7,022 nucleotides of DNA from Tannerella sp. (GTDB lineage: Bacteria; Bacteroidota; Bacteroidia; Bacteroidales; Tannerellaceae): positions 1 through 7,022 of the forward strand of contig JAISOP010000326.1 in assembly GCA_031275525.1 (NCBI GenBank), read 5' to 3'. The translations under genes were made by a program, and so were the position numbers. Below are positions 1 to 6,343 of this stretch, piece after piece. The notes below the pieces were generated by a model. It made no database searches and had not been told where the DNA came from. It worked only from the letters and a program-made list of their open reading frames with translations. Each line of letters opens with the position of its first letter. Position 1 is the stretch's first letter.

Positions 1-2
1 CT

Positions 3-851
3 AACGGCACCCATTTCAATACCATTCTCTCCAAAATGCCTGCCGGACAGGGCAGTGAAACGCTGGGCGGCAACCAGGCCTTTGGCAACGCTTACCTGTG
101 TTACCTGCGCGGCGAGGGAAAACCTTACTGGGGGACATATCTGTACAAATACGAAGGTCCCGACCCGAATACCGGTGTACCCCTGTATCATCACAAGGTG
201 ACCAAAGCGGATGAGGAGGCAAATCGCTTTGGAGGTGCAGCCGTAGGCACCAGTGTCAAGACGGCCGATATTAGCCTGATCAACACGAATGACCGTGTAG
301 AATGTGGCGACGCCCTGCCGGACTGGATGGGAGGATTTAATACTACGTTGCGGTACAAAAACATTGATTTTAGCGCCGTACTGAGTTATCAGGTCGGAGG
401 TAAATTCTTCTGGCAGGATGGTATTTATTACTATGAATCCGATTTCGGACGCGATCGTCCGATACCTATCTCAACCGATTTGATCGGCAATACCTGGACA
501 CCGGAAAATCCGAACGCCAGATTTCCGATAGCCATGCATAATCGCAGTTATGCCTCGGCATACGGTATTTCCGTAGAAGGATCAGGACCAACTGCCTCAA
601 CGGATTTGCTGCTCTTCAGCGCCTCTTATTTTAATGTGAAGAACATTTCTCTCGGCTACAATCTGCCGAAGGCATGGTGTAACAAGGCCGGTTTGAGCAA
701 TCTGCGGGTATATGCATCGGGTGACAATATTTATATGAAGAGTGCACATAAGGGAATGGACCCGCGCATGTCGTTGACCGGTACTCCGAATTCTACCTAT
801 ATATATCCTTATCTGCGCGTATTCAACGCGGGTATTAATATTGAATTTTAA
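3..851 (+). CDS. SusC/RagA-family TonB-dependent outer-membrane transporter, C-terminal part
   Basis: This is the 3' end of a gene that begins before the window; 282 residues are visible, against about 1,000 for a full SusC protein. SusC proteins are 22-strand outer-membrane barrels that import oligosaccharides or peptides captured by a SusD partner, powered by TonB. The visible part is the end of the barrel: alternating aromatic and polar strands, a motif ISLGYNLPK about 70 residues before the end, then a block RVYASGDNIY, and a terminal strand ending AGINIEF with a C-terminal Phe, as expected for an outer-membrane barrel. The plug domain and TonB box lie upstream and are not visible. The stop is 19 nt before the susD start codon, so the two genes are almost surely co-transcribed. 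The family call is firm; the ligand cannot be read from this fragment. Confidence 0.95.
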   Translation, partial: NGTHFNTILSKMPAGQGSETLGGNQAFGNAYLCYLRGEGKPYWGTYLYKYEGPDPNTGVPLYHHKVTKADEEANRFGGAAVGTSVKTADISLINTNDRVECGDALPDWMGGFNTTLRYKNIDFSAVLSYQVGGKFFWQDGIYYYESDFGRDRPIPISTDLIGNTWTPENPNARFPIAMHNRSYASAYGISVEGSGPTASTDLLLFSASYFNVKNISLGYNLPKAWCNKAGLSNLRVYASGDNIYMKSAHKGMDPRMSLTGTPNSTYIYPYLRVFNAGINIEF

Positions 852-870
852 ATCATTAAAAAAAAGAATT

Positions 871-2475
871 ATGAAAAAGTATATAGTCATTTTATTGACA
901 GGTTTGTGGGTATTCTCTTCATGTGCCGACAAACTGGATTTGACTCCGGCCAATCAAATTACGCAAGAGCAAATTATGGAGATACTTGCGTCGGGTGACG
1001 AAACTCAAATCGACATTGTACTGGGCGGTATAGCCGGCGCTGTCCCGACATGGATACATCGCGTATTGGGCGGCTCGGACAGCCGGAACAACAGTTTGCA
1101 GAATCTTCTTTACGTAAACAATCTGCAGGGCTGCGACATTGTACTGGGGCTGGATGCTACTTCGTTCGGCTGGGATGCATACCGGTGGGTCGGTAAGGAC
1201 GGACGGAACTCGCTCGCTATTTCCAATACCTACTATTGGGGTTTTGGATGGAAATGCGTGGCTGAAGCCAACCGGTTGCTTGATTTTCTGCCGGACGACA
1301 TCGTAGGCGAAAGCAAAAAATTGAAATCCTATAAGGCGAGCGCCCTGACGCTCCGTGCGTATGCCTATAATTTCCTGATGGAAAACTATCGCGGCGCATA
1401 TCAGAATAACGGCGAAGGACTGATGATTTATGACAAACTGGGCGGAGACTACAAACCATTTTCGAGCGCCGGCGCTACATACGATTTCATCAAGCAGGAT
1501 CTGGCCGATGCCATTCGTCTGTTTGGCGAATCCGAAATAGGTGAAGACGGAGACGGATATACCGTCGCCAATACGGGTGACCTTGATCTGTCGGTAACTA
1601 ACTTTGTGCGGGCAAGGGTTTCGCTGCTTACCGGTGACTATGCAACGGCCATCACCGCCTGCAACGCCATACTGGAAAAATATCCCAACCTTATTGCTGC
1701 CGACAACTATGGCGGCAAGAACACGGGAACAGACGAAGAACCGGAATTTCTCGCCGCAACGAACGCTTTCCTAAGTTTTGCCGATAACAAGAATCCGGAA
1801 GTAATTTTCGGCTTTGCCGATGTGGGTGATTCCCGCAATGCAACTTCTACATGGTTGAATACGTTCGGACTGAGTTACGGTGGTGAAGTAGGCGAATATG
1901 CGCGTATTGTCAATACGCTTTATGACAAGATTGCGGCAAATGACGTGCGCAAGGGCGCATTTATGGGAAATACGACTTTTCAGGAATATGAATATCACTT
2001 GTCGAACGGTGGAATCAGCAAACGCACCGTGCCTTCGTACAGCAACCTGAAATTTGCTGCTACGCATGGTATTGACGGTAAAAAAGAAAGCACCTCTCTG
2101 AGCAGGTTCGATATTTGCTATATGAGAACATCGGAAGTACTGCTGATGAAGGCTGAAGCGCAGGCTAAAAATAATGATGAGTCCGGCGCCAAAACCACCC
2201 TTAACACCCTGCTGGCTGCCCGTACCGTCGGTGAAACGCCGCTGACCTGCGACAATTACGGCATGACAGGCAACGTGCTGGACATGGTGAAATTGCAATG
2301 GCGTATCGAAATGTGGGGCGAAAACGGACTGGAATACTATAACAACAAACGCTGGGGAGTAGACGCAGTACGTTCTGCCGATACCAATCACAGGAACAAT
2401 ATTACAATTACTGTGGACAAAATGACGCTGGATATTCCAGAAAATGAAAGACTCTACAATCCGAACCTGCAATAA
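871..2475 (+). CDS. SusD/RagB-family nutrient-binding outer-membrane lipoprotein
   Basis: This is a complete 534-residue protein, a normal SusD length. SusD proteins sit on the cell surface as a lid on SusC and bind the incoming glycan or peptide. The start at 871 gives a signal peptide with a lipobox ending in FSSC, so Cys18 would be the lipidated residue; the upstream in-frame TTG at 841 overlaps the susC end and would add a non-signal extension. Residues about 120-270 form the helical, TPR-like body (for example AEANRLLDFLPDD and the helix ending RAYAYNFLMENYRG). The late SusD signatures are present: RTSEVLLMKAEAQAK near residues 419-433 and WRIEMWGENGLEYYNNKRWG near 477-496. It follows susC directly, and an A-rich stretch precedes the ATG in place of a clear Shine-Dalgarno. 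Ligand specificity is unknown. Confidence 0.96.
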   Translation: MKKYIVILLTGLWVFSSCADKLDLTPANQITQEQIMEILASGDETQIDIVLGGIAGAVPTWIHRVLGGSDSRNNSLQNLLYVNNLQGCDIVLGLDATSFGWDAYRWVGKDGRNSLAISNTYYWGFGWKCVAEANRLLDFLPDDIVGESKKLKSYKASALTLRAYAYNFLMENYRGAYQNNGEGLMIYDKLGGDYKPFSSAGATYDFIKQDLADAIRLFGESEIGEDGDGYTVANTGDLDLSVTNFVRARVSLLTGDYATAITACNAILEKYPNLIAADNYGGKNTGTDEEPEFLAATNAFLSFADNKNPEVIFGFADVGDSRNATSTWLNTFGLSYGGEVGEYARIVNTLYDKIAANDVRKGAFMGNTTFQEYEYHLSNGGISKRTVPSYSNLKFAATHGIDGKKESTSLSRFDICYMRTSEVLLMKAEAQAKNNDESGAKTTLNTLLAARTVGETPLTCDNYGMTGNVLDMVKLQWRIEMWGENGLEYYNNKRWGVDAVRSADTNHRNNITITVDKMTLDIPENERLYNPNLQ

Positions 2476-2496
2476 CAGGAAACGCGGATAAATGAA

Positions 2497-2533
2497 AAAG
2501 ACCTGCCGGAATACAACTTTCCGGCGGGTCTTT
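2497..2533 (+). terminator. Terminator-like hairpin after susD
   Basis: A 15-bp stem with a single G-U wobble closes a 7-nt loop (TACAACT): the 5' arm is AAAGACCTGCCGGAA and the 3' arm is TTCCGGCGGGTCTTT. A-residues before the stem and Ts at its foot give the usual intrinsic-terminator shape, although the run of U after the stem is short and interrupted by C. It begins 21 nt after the susD stop. It may end the susCD transcript or only lower readthrough into the peptidase gene. An ATG at 2492 that would extend the peptidase lies just before this hairpin and is therefore a poor start candidate. Confidence 0.8.
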
Positions 2534-2546
2534 CTGTGCACAGAAA
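2531..2546. repeat. 16-bp perfect palindrome next to the susD terminator
   Basis: The sequence TTTCTGTGCACAGAAA is its own reverse complement. Its first three bases are the last three of the terminator stem. It lies 33 nt before the chosen peptidase ATG. It could be an operator for a dimeric regulator controlling the peptidase and glycosidase genes, or a small second hairpin that helps the terminator. A weak -7-like string AAAGTTTG (first base off TAnnTTTG) overlaps its right edge at 2546-2553, with no convincing -33 element. The symmetry is observed; the function is a guess. Confidence 0.5.
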
Positions 2547-2578
2547 AAGTTTGCAGCGTTATTAAAAAGAAAATCAAA

Positions 2579-3931
2579 ATGGAAAATTATAAAAGATACC
2601 CGATTCTCCCGCTCGTTATAGCGATGCGAAAACTCTTTCAGGTGGTCTGCAGGAACGGGAAATGTACTGGAATACTGTCGTGCGTTTGGCTGGCGGTTGC
2701 CGTGTTCGGACAAGATGTGGAATACGCCCGGCAGGTCATCGGGACGCTTGCCTCACCCGGTTTTGCCGGCAGAGGATACGTGGCCGGCGGAAACGACAGG
2801 GCTGCCGCATACCTGAAACGGCAATATGCCGGATGGGGTTTGAAACCTTTCGGAAAAGATTATGAGCAGCCCTTTGAGATAACCGTCAATACGTTTCCTT
2901 CTGCCATGAAACTGCTGGTGGACGGGGTGGAACTCGTCCCGGGAGAGGATTATATTGTCGATCCGGCGTCACCTTCTTTTAGCGGGACGCGCGAGGTCTG
3001 CATCGCCGACAGGCAGGATCTGCTCGACGAGAGCCGTCTGAAAACTATCAGGGACAGGGCCGCCGGGAAGATTCTGATTCTCGACGGAAGCAAACCGGGC
3101 GCCGACGACAAAGAACGGTTGCAGCAGTTGACGCAGACGGTCAAACGGCTGAAAGAGGATCCCCAATCGGCCATTGTTGCCGTCATTGAATATTCGCCCG
3201 CGAAGCTGACGTGGCACATATCCAAAACGCAGGCGGCACGGCCCGCTTTTACGGTGAAGAAAGAGTTGGATTTGAAAAACATCAGAAAAATCGGCATCCG
3301 CGTAAAAGCCCGGATGAAGACCTGCAAGACGCGCAACATCGTCGGATACATCGAAGGAACCGTACGGCCCGATTCGTTTCTGACAATCACCGCGCATTAC
3401 GACCACCTGGGCATGATGGGCAAAAAAGCCTGTTTCTACGGCGCTAACGACAATGCCAGCGGAGTGGCGATGCTGCTGAATCTGGCAAAGCATTTTGCCG
3501 CGCACCCGCACCGCTATTCGATCGCCTTCATTGCCACCTCCGCCGAAGAAGTCGGCATTGTCGGCGCAACATACTTTGCCGAGCATCCCCTGTTTGATTT
3601 GAATAAAATCAGGTTTCTGGTGAATTTCGACATGGCAGGGACGGGCGACGACGGGATTCAGGTAGTCAACGGCAGCGTCTATCGGGACCTGTTCGACCGG
3701 ATGACGAAGATAAACGAGGAGAAACGTTACCTGCCGGCGGTGCGGATAAGAGGCGAATCCTGCAACAGCGACCACTGTCCGTTTTATCGGAAAGGCGTGC
3801 CGAGTTTCTTCATCTATACACTGGGCGGATCTTCTGCATATCACGATGTCTACGACCGTAGCGAGACGCTGCCTTTGACGGCTTTCGAGAATTATTTCGG
3901 ATTGGCGGTCGATTTTTTCAATACATTTTAG
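2579..3931 (+). CDS. Secreted M28-family zinc metallopeptidase (aminopeptidase-like)
   Basis: A 450-residue M28 peptidase, which normally removes N-terminal amino acids using two zinc ions. All five expected metal ligands can be placed: His273 (AHYDH), bridging Asp291 (GANDNASG), Glu324 with the catalytic base Glu323 (SAEEVG), Asp351 (NFDMAG) and His422 (AYHDVYD). The SDHCPFYRKGVPSFF block near the C-terminus is also typical. Residues about 104-250 between the signal region and catalytic core resemble a PA-type insert. Hydrophobic ILSCVWLAVAVFG is probably the signal peptide core, so the enzyme should be periplasmic or outside. The start is uncertain: ATG 2579 has the A-rich leader usual here, ATG 2624 gives a more compact signal peptide, and ATG 2492 lies beside the terminator. 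The glycosidase gene follows after 18 nt. Exact peptide specificity cannot be read. Confidence 0.93.
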   Translation: MENYKRYPILPLVIAMRKLFQVVCRNGKCTGILSCVWLAVAVFGQDVEYARQVIGTLASPGFAGRGYVAGGNDRAAAYLKRQYAGWGLKPFGKDYEQPFEITVNTFPSAMKLLVDGVELVPGEDYIVDPASPSFSGTREVCIADRQDLLDESRLKTIRDRAAGKILILDGSKPGADDKERLQQLTQTVKRLKEDPQSAIVAVIEYSPAKLTWHISKTQAARPAFTVKKELDLKNIRKIGIRVKARMKTCKTRNIVGYIEGTVRPDSFLTITAHYDHLGMMGKKACFYGANDNASGVAMLLNLAKHFAAHPHRYSIAFIATSAEEVGIVGATYFAEHPLFDLNKIRFLVNFDMAGTGDDGIQVVNGSVYRDLFDRMTKINEEKRYLPAVRIRGESCNSDHCPFYRKGVPSFFIYTLGGSSAYHDVYDRSETLPLTAFENYFGLAVDFFNTF

Positions 3932-3949
3932 AACAAAATAAATAAAGTC

Positions 3950-5293
3950 ATGAAACCCGTCTTTTGGGTGATTATTTTGCTTCCCGTCGCGGCCGTATCG
4001 CAGACGGTTGAGCCGGAATACCGGGAGAAATGGGGAGAAATCGAAACCCATATCCGCAACAACTGGCTCAGGTATGTGGATTATTCCCCTGCCTCGCTGC
4101 CCTGTCCTTATTCCTACGCCCTGAATCCCGGTACGCTGTATTATTGGGATCTGTATTTTATCAACGAAGGACTGGCGGCGCAGGGATTCATGGAGCAGGC
4201 GCGAAACAATCTGGACAATTTTATATATGAAATAGAGCATCTCGGCTTCGTCCCCAATGCCCTGGGGTGGGGCGAAGACCGCAGTCAGACGCCATATTTT
4301 GCCATGATGGCGCGCAGCTATTACGAAAAATGTCAGCCAAAGGATACCGTCTGGCTGCAGCGGGCTTATCATGCGGCGCTGTCGGAGTATGCGTTCTGGA
4401 CAAACGCGAACGGCAACCTGACCGAAGACCACCGGACGCCGCAGGGGTTGCAGCATTATTCGCATCATGCCGACTCGGCGGCGCTGTTGAAGTTTTACGA
4501 ACAGCAGAACAGACGCTGGCCTCCGCATCGCGCCGACACGCGGGAGGAGAAAATACGGACGGCGGCTCACCGGCTGGCCGAGGCCGAAACGATGGATTTT
4601 ACGCCGCGTTTCGAGGGGCGGTGTATGGATTTCATTGCGGTAGATCTCAATGCAAACCTCTATCAGTACGAAATCAATCTGGATTACTTTGAAAGGGAAT
4701 TGGGTATCCGTAGCGGAACGGACTGGGAAGGCCTGGCCCGGCAACGGGTGGAACGGATCAACCGCTACTGCTGGGACGAAGAGAAGGGTTTTTTCTATGA
4801 TTATGATTATAAAAACCACCGCCGGAGCTGTGTGGCGGCCATCTCTGCGCTGATGCCGCTTTACTGGGGATTTGCCACGGCGGAACAGGCGGAACGTGTC
4901 AAACGGTACCTCCCCCTGTTCGATTCGCCGGGCGGACTGACGGTTTGCGAGCCGGTCGACGGGCAGCATGTGTATCAGTGGGGTGATCAGGCCGTATGGC
5001 CGCCTGTTCAGTATATCGCCATGACCGCGTTGCTCCGCTACCGTTATGTGTCCGAAGCCAGGCAGGTGGCGCTGAAATACCTGAATACGGTGACGCGCAA
5101 CTTCGTGAAACCCGAGCCGGCCGTTTATCCGCCGTTCAAGTACGGCGACGGCGTGCGTCGGGCGGGTTTCCTGTACGAGAAATACACGCGGGCGGGTGAC
5201 ATCCTCGATGCCGAGTATCCGTGCAGCGAAATGATGGGCTGGGCGGCGGCCACCTTCCTCAAAGCCCTGGAGGTGATGCAGCTTTCACCGTAA
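3950..5293 (+). CDS. Secreted GH37 (trehalase-like) family glycosidase
   Basis: A 447-residue protein with an N-terminal signal peptide (core VFWVIILLPVAAVSQ), so probably periplasmic. GH37 enzymes are inverting (alpha/alpha)6-barrel trehalases. Matching blocks, in order: YYWDLYF (Trp66-Asp67), GFVPNALGWGEDRSQTPYF (trehalases have a PNGNR...RSQPP block), AETMDFTPRF with Asp216 at the position of the catalytic acid, VDLNANLYQYE, YQWGDQAVWPP from about residue 342 (signature 2 is QWDxPxGWxP), and YEKY with Glu410 at the position of the catalytic base, followed by a GW block. It is about 100 residues shorter than the E. coli periplasmic enzyme. The PGGRFxE part of signature 1 is replaced by ALNPGT, and QWD is QWG, so the substrate may be a different alpha-glucoside or another sugar. 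It follows the M28 gene closely and is probably in the same operon. Family is likely; activity is not certain. Confidence 0.88.
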   Translation: MKPVFWVIILLPVAAVSQTVEPEYREKWGEIETHIRNNWLRYVDYSPASLPCPYSYALNPGTLYYWDLYFINEGLAAQGFMEQARNNLDNFIYEIEHLGFVPNALGWGEDRSQTPYFAMMARSYYEKCQPKDTVWLQRAYHAALSEYAFWTNANGNLTEDHRTPQGLQHYSHHADSAALLKFYEQQNRRWPPHRADTREEKIRTAAHRLAEAETMDFTPRFEGRCMDFIAVDLNANLYQYEINLDYFERELGIRSGTDWEGLARQRVERINRYCWDEEKGFFYDYDYKNHRRSCVAAISALMPLYWGFATAEQAERVKRYLPLFDSPGGLTVCEPVDGQHVYQWGDQAVWPPVQYIAMTALLRYRYVSEARQVALKYLNTVTRNFVKPEPAVYPPFKYGDGVRRAGFLYEKYTRAGDILDAEYPCSEMMGWAAATFLKALEVMQLSP

Positions 5294-5326
5294 CAATCCC
5301 AAAATGTCCATTTCGGCATTAATTCA

Positions 5327-5402
5327 TTAGAAAAATGTTACTTCCCTCTCGCGTTTGAATATCTCTGTCTGCTGGTAAAAGGGAAGATGATCCCGGTATT
5401 TT
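5327..5402 (-). pseudogene. IS66-family transposase (TnpC) fragment, downstream half
   Basis: Read on the minus strand, this stretch encodes KYRDHLPFYQQTEIFKRE followed by a few residues and a stop at 5327-5329. The KYxDHLPFYxQ...FKRE pattern is the hallmark of the central part of IS66-type TnpC. It continues in frame from the other half (6119-6343) once the inserted element and one copy of the direct repeat are removed. A one-base change in the T run near 5332 would carry the reading on towards 5300, but I cannot recognise IS66 protein there with confidence. The catalytic core, C-terminus and right end of IS66 are missing, so the fragment stops very close to the glycosidase stop codon at 5293. 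Confidence 0.82.
5395..5402. repeat. Target-site direct repeat, left copy
   Basis: GGTATTTT borders the left inverted repeat of the ISAon1-type element and matches the right copy GGTATTTG at 7 of 8 bases. With one copy removed, the IS66 reading frame is continuous. This supports an 8-bp duplication made at insertion with one later mutation. Confidence 0.8.
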
Positions 5403-5425
5403 GGATCAACCCGACTTCTTGTGGA
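5403..5425 (+). repeat. Terminal inverted repeat of ISAon1-type element, left
   Basis: GGATCAACCC, then 8 variable bases, then GTGGA. Reading inward, the opposite end has the same outer 10 and inner 5 bases with a different 8-base middle, giving about 17 matches in 23 positions. Confidence 0.8.
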
Positions 5426-5737
5426 CTAAGCATAATTTATCATCGTTTCCGCCGATGTCCCCTTGACAATGGCTACAACAGAACCTTTACGGCCCTTGGC
5501 CTCCCTGTTGGTGACAATCGTATAGAGTTCGTCATAACTCAAAGCTGTTTCATCGATACTCAGGCAGTGGCCTGTATTCTCCGGGAAAAGCAGGTAGTCC
5601 GCGCTGTGTTCGCGTGCCTTCCACTGGTGGAAACCTGAAAGATGGAACCTGTACCACTCTTCAAGCCTTTTTCCATCCGGATGGAAGAATTTACCTAACG
5701 TGCTACAGTTGATCGGCTCGCTGTCGAGACAGTTCTT
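5426..5737 (-). pseudogene. ISAon1-type transposase, DDE ORF, truncated remnant
   Basis: The open minus-strand frame has about 103 codons. It contains DSEPINCSTLGKFF, then HPDGKRLEEWYRFHLSG, then a typical start of the catalytic domain, CLSIDETALSYDELYTIVTN, in which the Asp of SIDET is the probable first catalytic acidic residue, and GRKGSVVAIVKGTSAET. After SAET the protein ends abruptly with MINYA and a stop. Full-length relatives continue for some 200 or more residues with the remaining acidic residues. The ending resembles the C-terminal (I/F)(Y/F)A of related transposases, so an internal deletion that joined the middle to the last codons is plausible. No ATG, GTG or TTG is seen near the frame's beginning; the frame overlaps the end of the N-terminal ORF and is +1 to it. 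Non-functional as it stands. Confidence 0.83.
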
Positions 5738-6066
5738 TTAAAAAAGCGGCGAACTCGCGGGTCAGGCGAGTGCCGTCAGCTATTACTGCCCGATCACGCA
5801 TGCAGGGATCACCCGTTTGCCTGTCCTGCCGGCGGCGACGCCGTACACGCAGGATACAACCCCTGTTACGGATCGGGAAAATCATAAATATCTATAGCCG
5901 GATAAAAACCTTTCGATATAAAACTTCTACCGGGTACCTCAGATGGAGATAAACTCTTCTCTTCCAAATGTAAAATGATTATCTTCTCTGTCTTCTCTTC
6001 AACATCTACTGCATCAAAGTAATCCGTCATACCCTGGGGCAACAATAAATCGTATCCTGTCTTCAT
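5703..6066 (-). pseudogene. ISAon1-type transposase N-terminal-region protein, frameshifted
   Basis: The first part starts at ATG 6064-6066 (MKTGYDLLLPQGMTDYFDAV) and runs through HLEEKSLSP and SFISKGFYPAIDIYDFP before a stop at 5866. The second part continues in the +1 frame with FPIRNRGCILRVRRRRRQD, RDRAVIADGTRLTREF and AAFLKELSRQ to a stop near 5703. The two halves fit one continuous N-terminal-region protein (DFP joined to IRNRG), so one extra base in the TTTTCCC run near 5873-5879 explains the break. In ISAon1-type elements this small protein precedes the DDE ORF and is rich in Arg, probably for DNA binding. The shift could also be a sequencing error. Confidence 0.82.
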
Positions 6067-6071
6067 GGATA

Positions 6072-6079
6072 CAAAAGTA
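6072..6079 (-). promoter_or_regulatory. Bacteroidetes -7 element before the ISAon1-type ORF
   Basis: On the minus strand the string TACTTTTG fits TAnnTTTG exactly. It ends only 5 nt before the ATG at 6066, so a transcript from it would be leaderless, or translation would begin at a later ATG such as the one in the MTDYFD stretch. I see no clear -33 TTTG at the right distance. Confidence 0.45.
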
Positions 6080-6095
6080 TAGCTTTTTGAATCCC

Positions 6096-6118
6096 TCCAC
6101 TACTTTTAGGGTTGATCC
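6096..6118 (-). repeat. Terminal inverted repeat of ISAon1-type element, right
   Basis: Read on the minus strand it is GGATCAACCC, 8 bases, GTGGA, mirroring the left end. It lies about 30 nt upstream of the N-terminal ORF and directly abuts the right copy of the target repeat. Confidence 0.8.
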
Positions 6119-6126
6119 GGTATTTG
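6119..6126. repeat. Target-site direct repeat, right copy
   Basis: GGTATTTG differs from the left copy GGTATTTT only at the last base. It is read through by the IS66 frame as part of the codons for SKY. Confidence 0.8.
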
Positions 6127-6343
6127 CTTATCAAAAGATGTGACAAAAGTGAGGCGCCGTCCGAACTTTTGGGAAGCGGAAACAGGGCTAATACGCCCAT
6201 TACCACACCCTTTTCCTTATACCGGGACATATTTGCGGCGGACATAGCGTGTTCCCGGTGTTGTATTTCGGCATTTCCACAGCTTCTTCCTCAATCGGTT
6301 TTGAACCTTCGGGTAGCGGATTGGGGTTATTCAATTGAGCCAT
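6119..6343 (-). pseudogene. IS66-family transposase (TnpC) fragment, upstream half, frameshifted
   Basis: Three minus-strand frames together spell a stretch of IS66 TnpC. Frame one, from ATG 6341-6343, gives PLPEGSKPIEEEAVEMPKY and NTG to about 6254. Frame two gives TRYVRRKYVPV to a stop at 6217-6219. Frame three gives YKEKGVVMGVLALFPLPKSS, then DGASLLSHLLISKY up to the inserted element. This order (PEGxKxIxEE, then a RYVRxKY strand, then a GVVxG...PLPK block, then LLxHLLISKY) matches the middle of Bacteroidetes IS66 TnpC, just before the KYxDHLPFY motif found at 5327-5402. At least two indels, near 6254 and 6221, have broken the gene. The residues from MAQLNNPN at the beginning are not recognised. 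The N-terminal zinc-binding and coiled-coil part is absent. Confidence 0.83.

Larger units (their letters stand above)
5403..6118 (-). mobile_element. Internally deleted ISAon1-type insertion sequence (716 bp)
   Basis: The element is bounded by inverted ends that both start GGATCAACCC and lies between matching 8-bp direct repeats. Its minus strand encodes an N-terminal-region ORF and the beginning of a DDE transposase, both recognisable as the two-gene ISAon1 type found in Bacteroidetes. The catalytic ORF runs only about 103 residues and then reaches a stop 23 nt from the left end, so the bulk of the DDE domain is gone while both ends remain. A frameshift also breaks the first ORF. The element therefore cannot make its own transposase, but its intact-looking ends might still be mobilised by a full copy elsewhere. 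The family name comes from remembered sequence resemblance. Confidence 0.82.

Noticed and set aside
841..870. An upstream TTG start giving SusD ten extra residues.
   Set aside because: It overlaps the susC stop and would put a charged stretch before the lipoprotein signal; ATG 871 gives a normal signal peptide.
1771..2577. A 268-codon minus-strand open frame across the end of susD.
   Set aside because: It is antisense to conserved SusD C-terminal motifs and runs through the terminator hairpin. No domain is recognisable.
4267..4692. A 141-codon + strand open frame within the glycosidase gene.
   Set aside because: It is an alternative frame of the GH37-like gene with no independent protein signature or start context.
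2969..4969. A 666-codon minus-strand open frame antisense to the peptidase and glycosidase genes.
   Set aside because: It spans two well-supported genes and the gap between them. Its product is an Arg/His/Phe/Val-rich string without any recognisable domain. Lack of stops is explained by the codon bias of the GC-rich sense genes.
5294..5326. A small hairpin after the glycosidase (CCAAAATG / CATTTCGG) as a terminator.
   Set aside because: The loop is only two bases, one pair is mismatched, and no T run follows.
5387..5638. An 83-codon + strand open frame after the glycosidase.
   Set aside because: It is the complement of the ISAon1-type DDE ORF, which has clear protein motifs on the minus strand.
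5734..5745. A TTTAAAA slippery heptamer (minus strand) at the overlap of the two ISAon1-type ORFs, suggesting programmed -1 frameshifting.
   Set aside because: A -1 slip leads to a frame that soon stops and not to the DDE frame, which is +1 relative to the N-terminal ORF.
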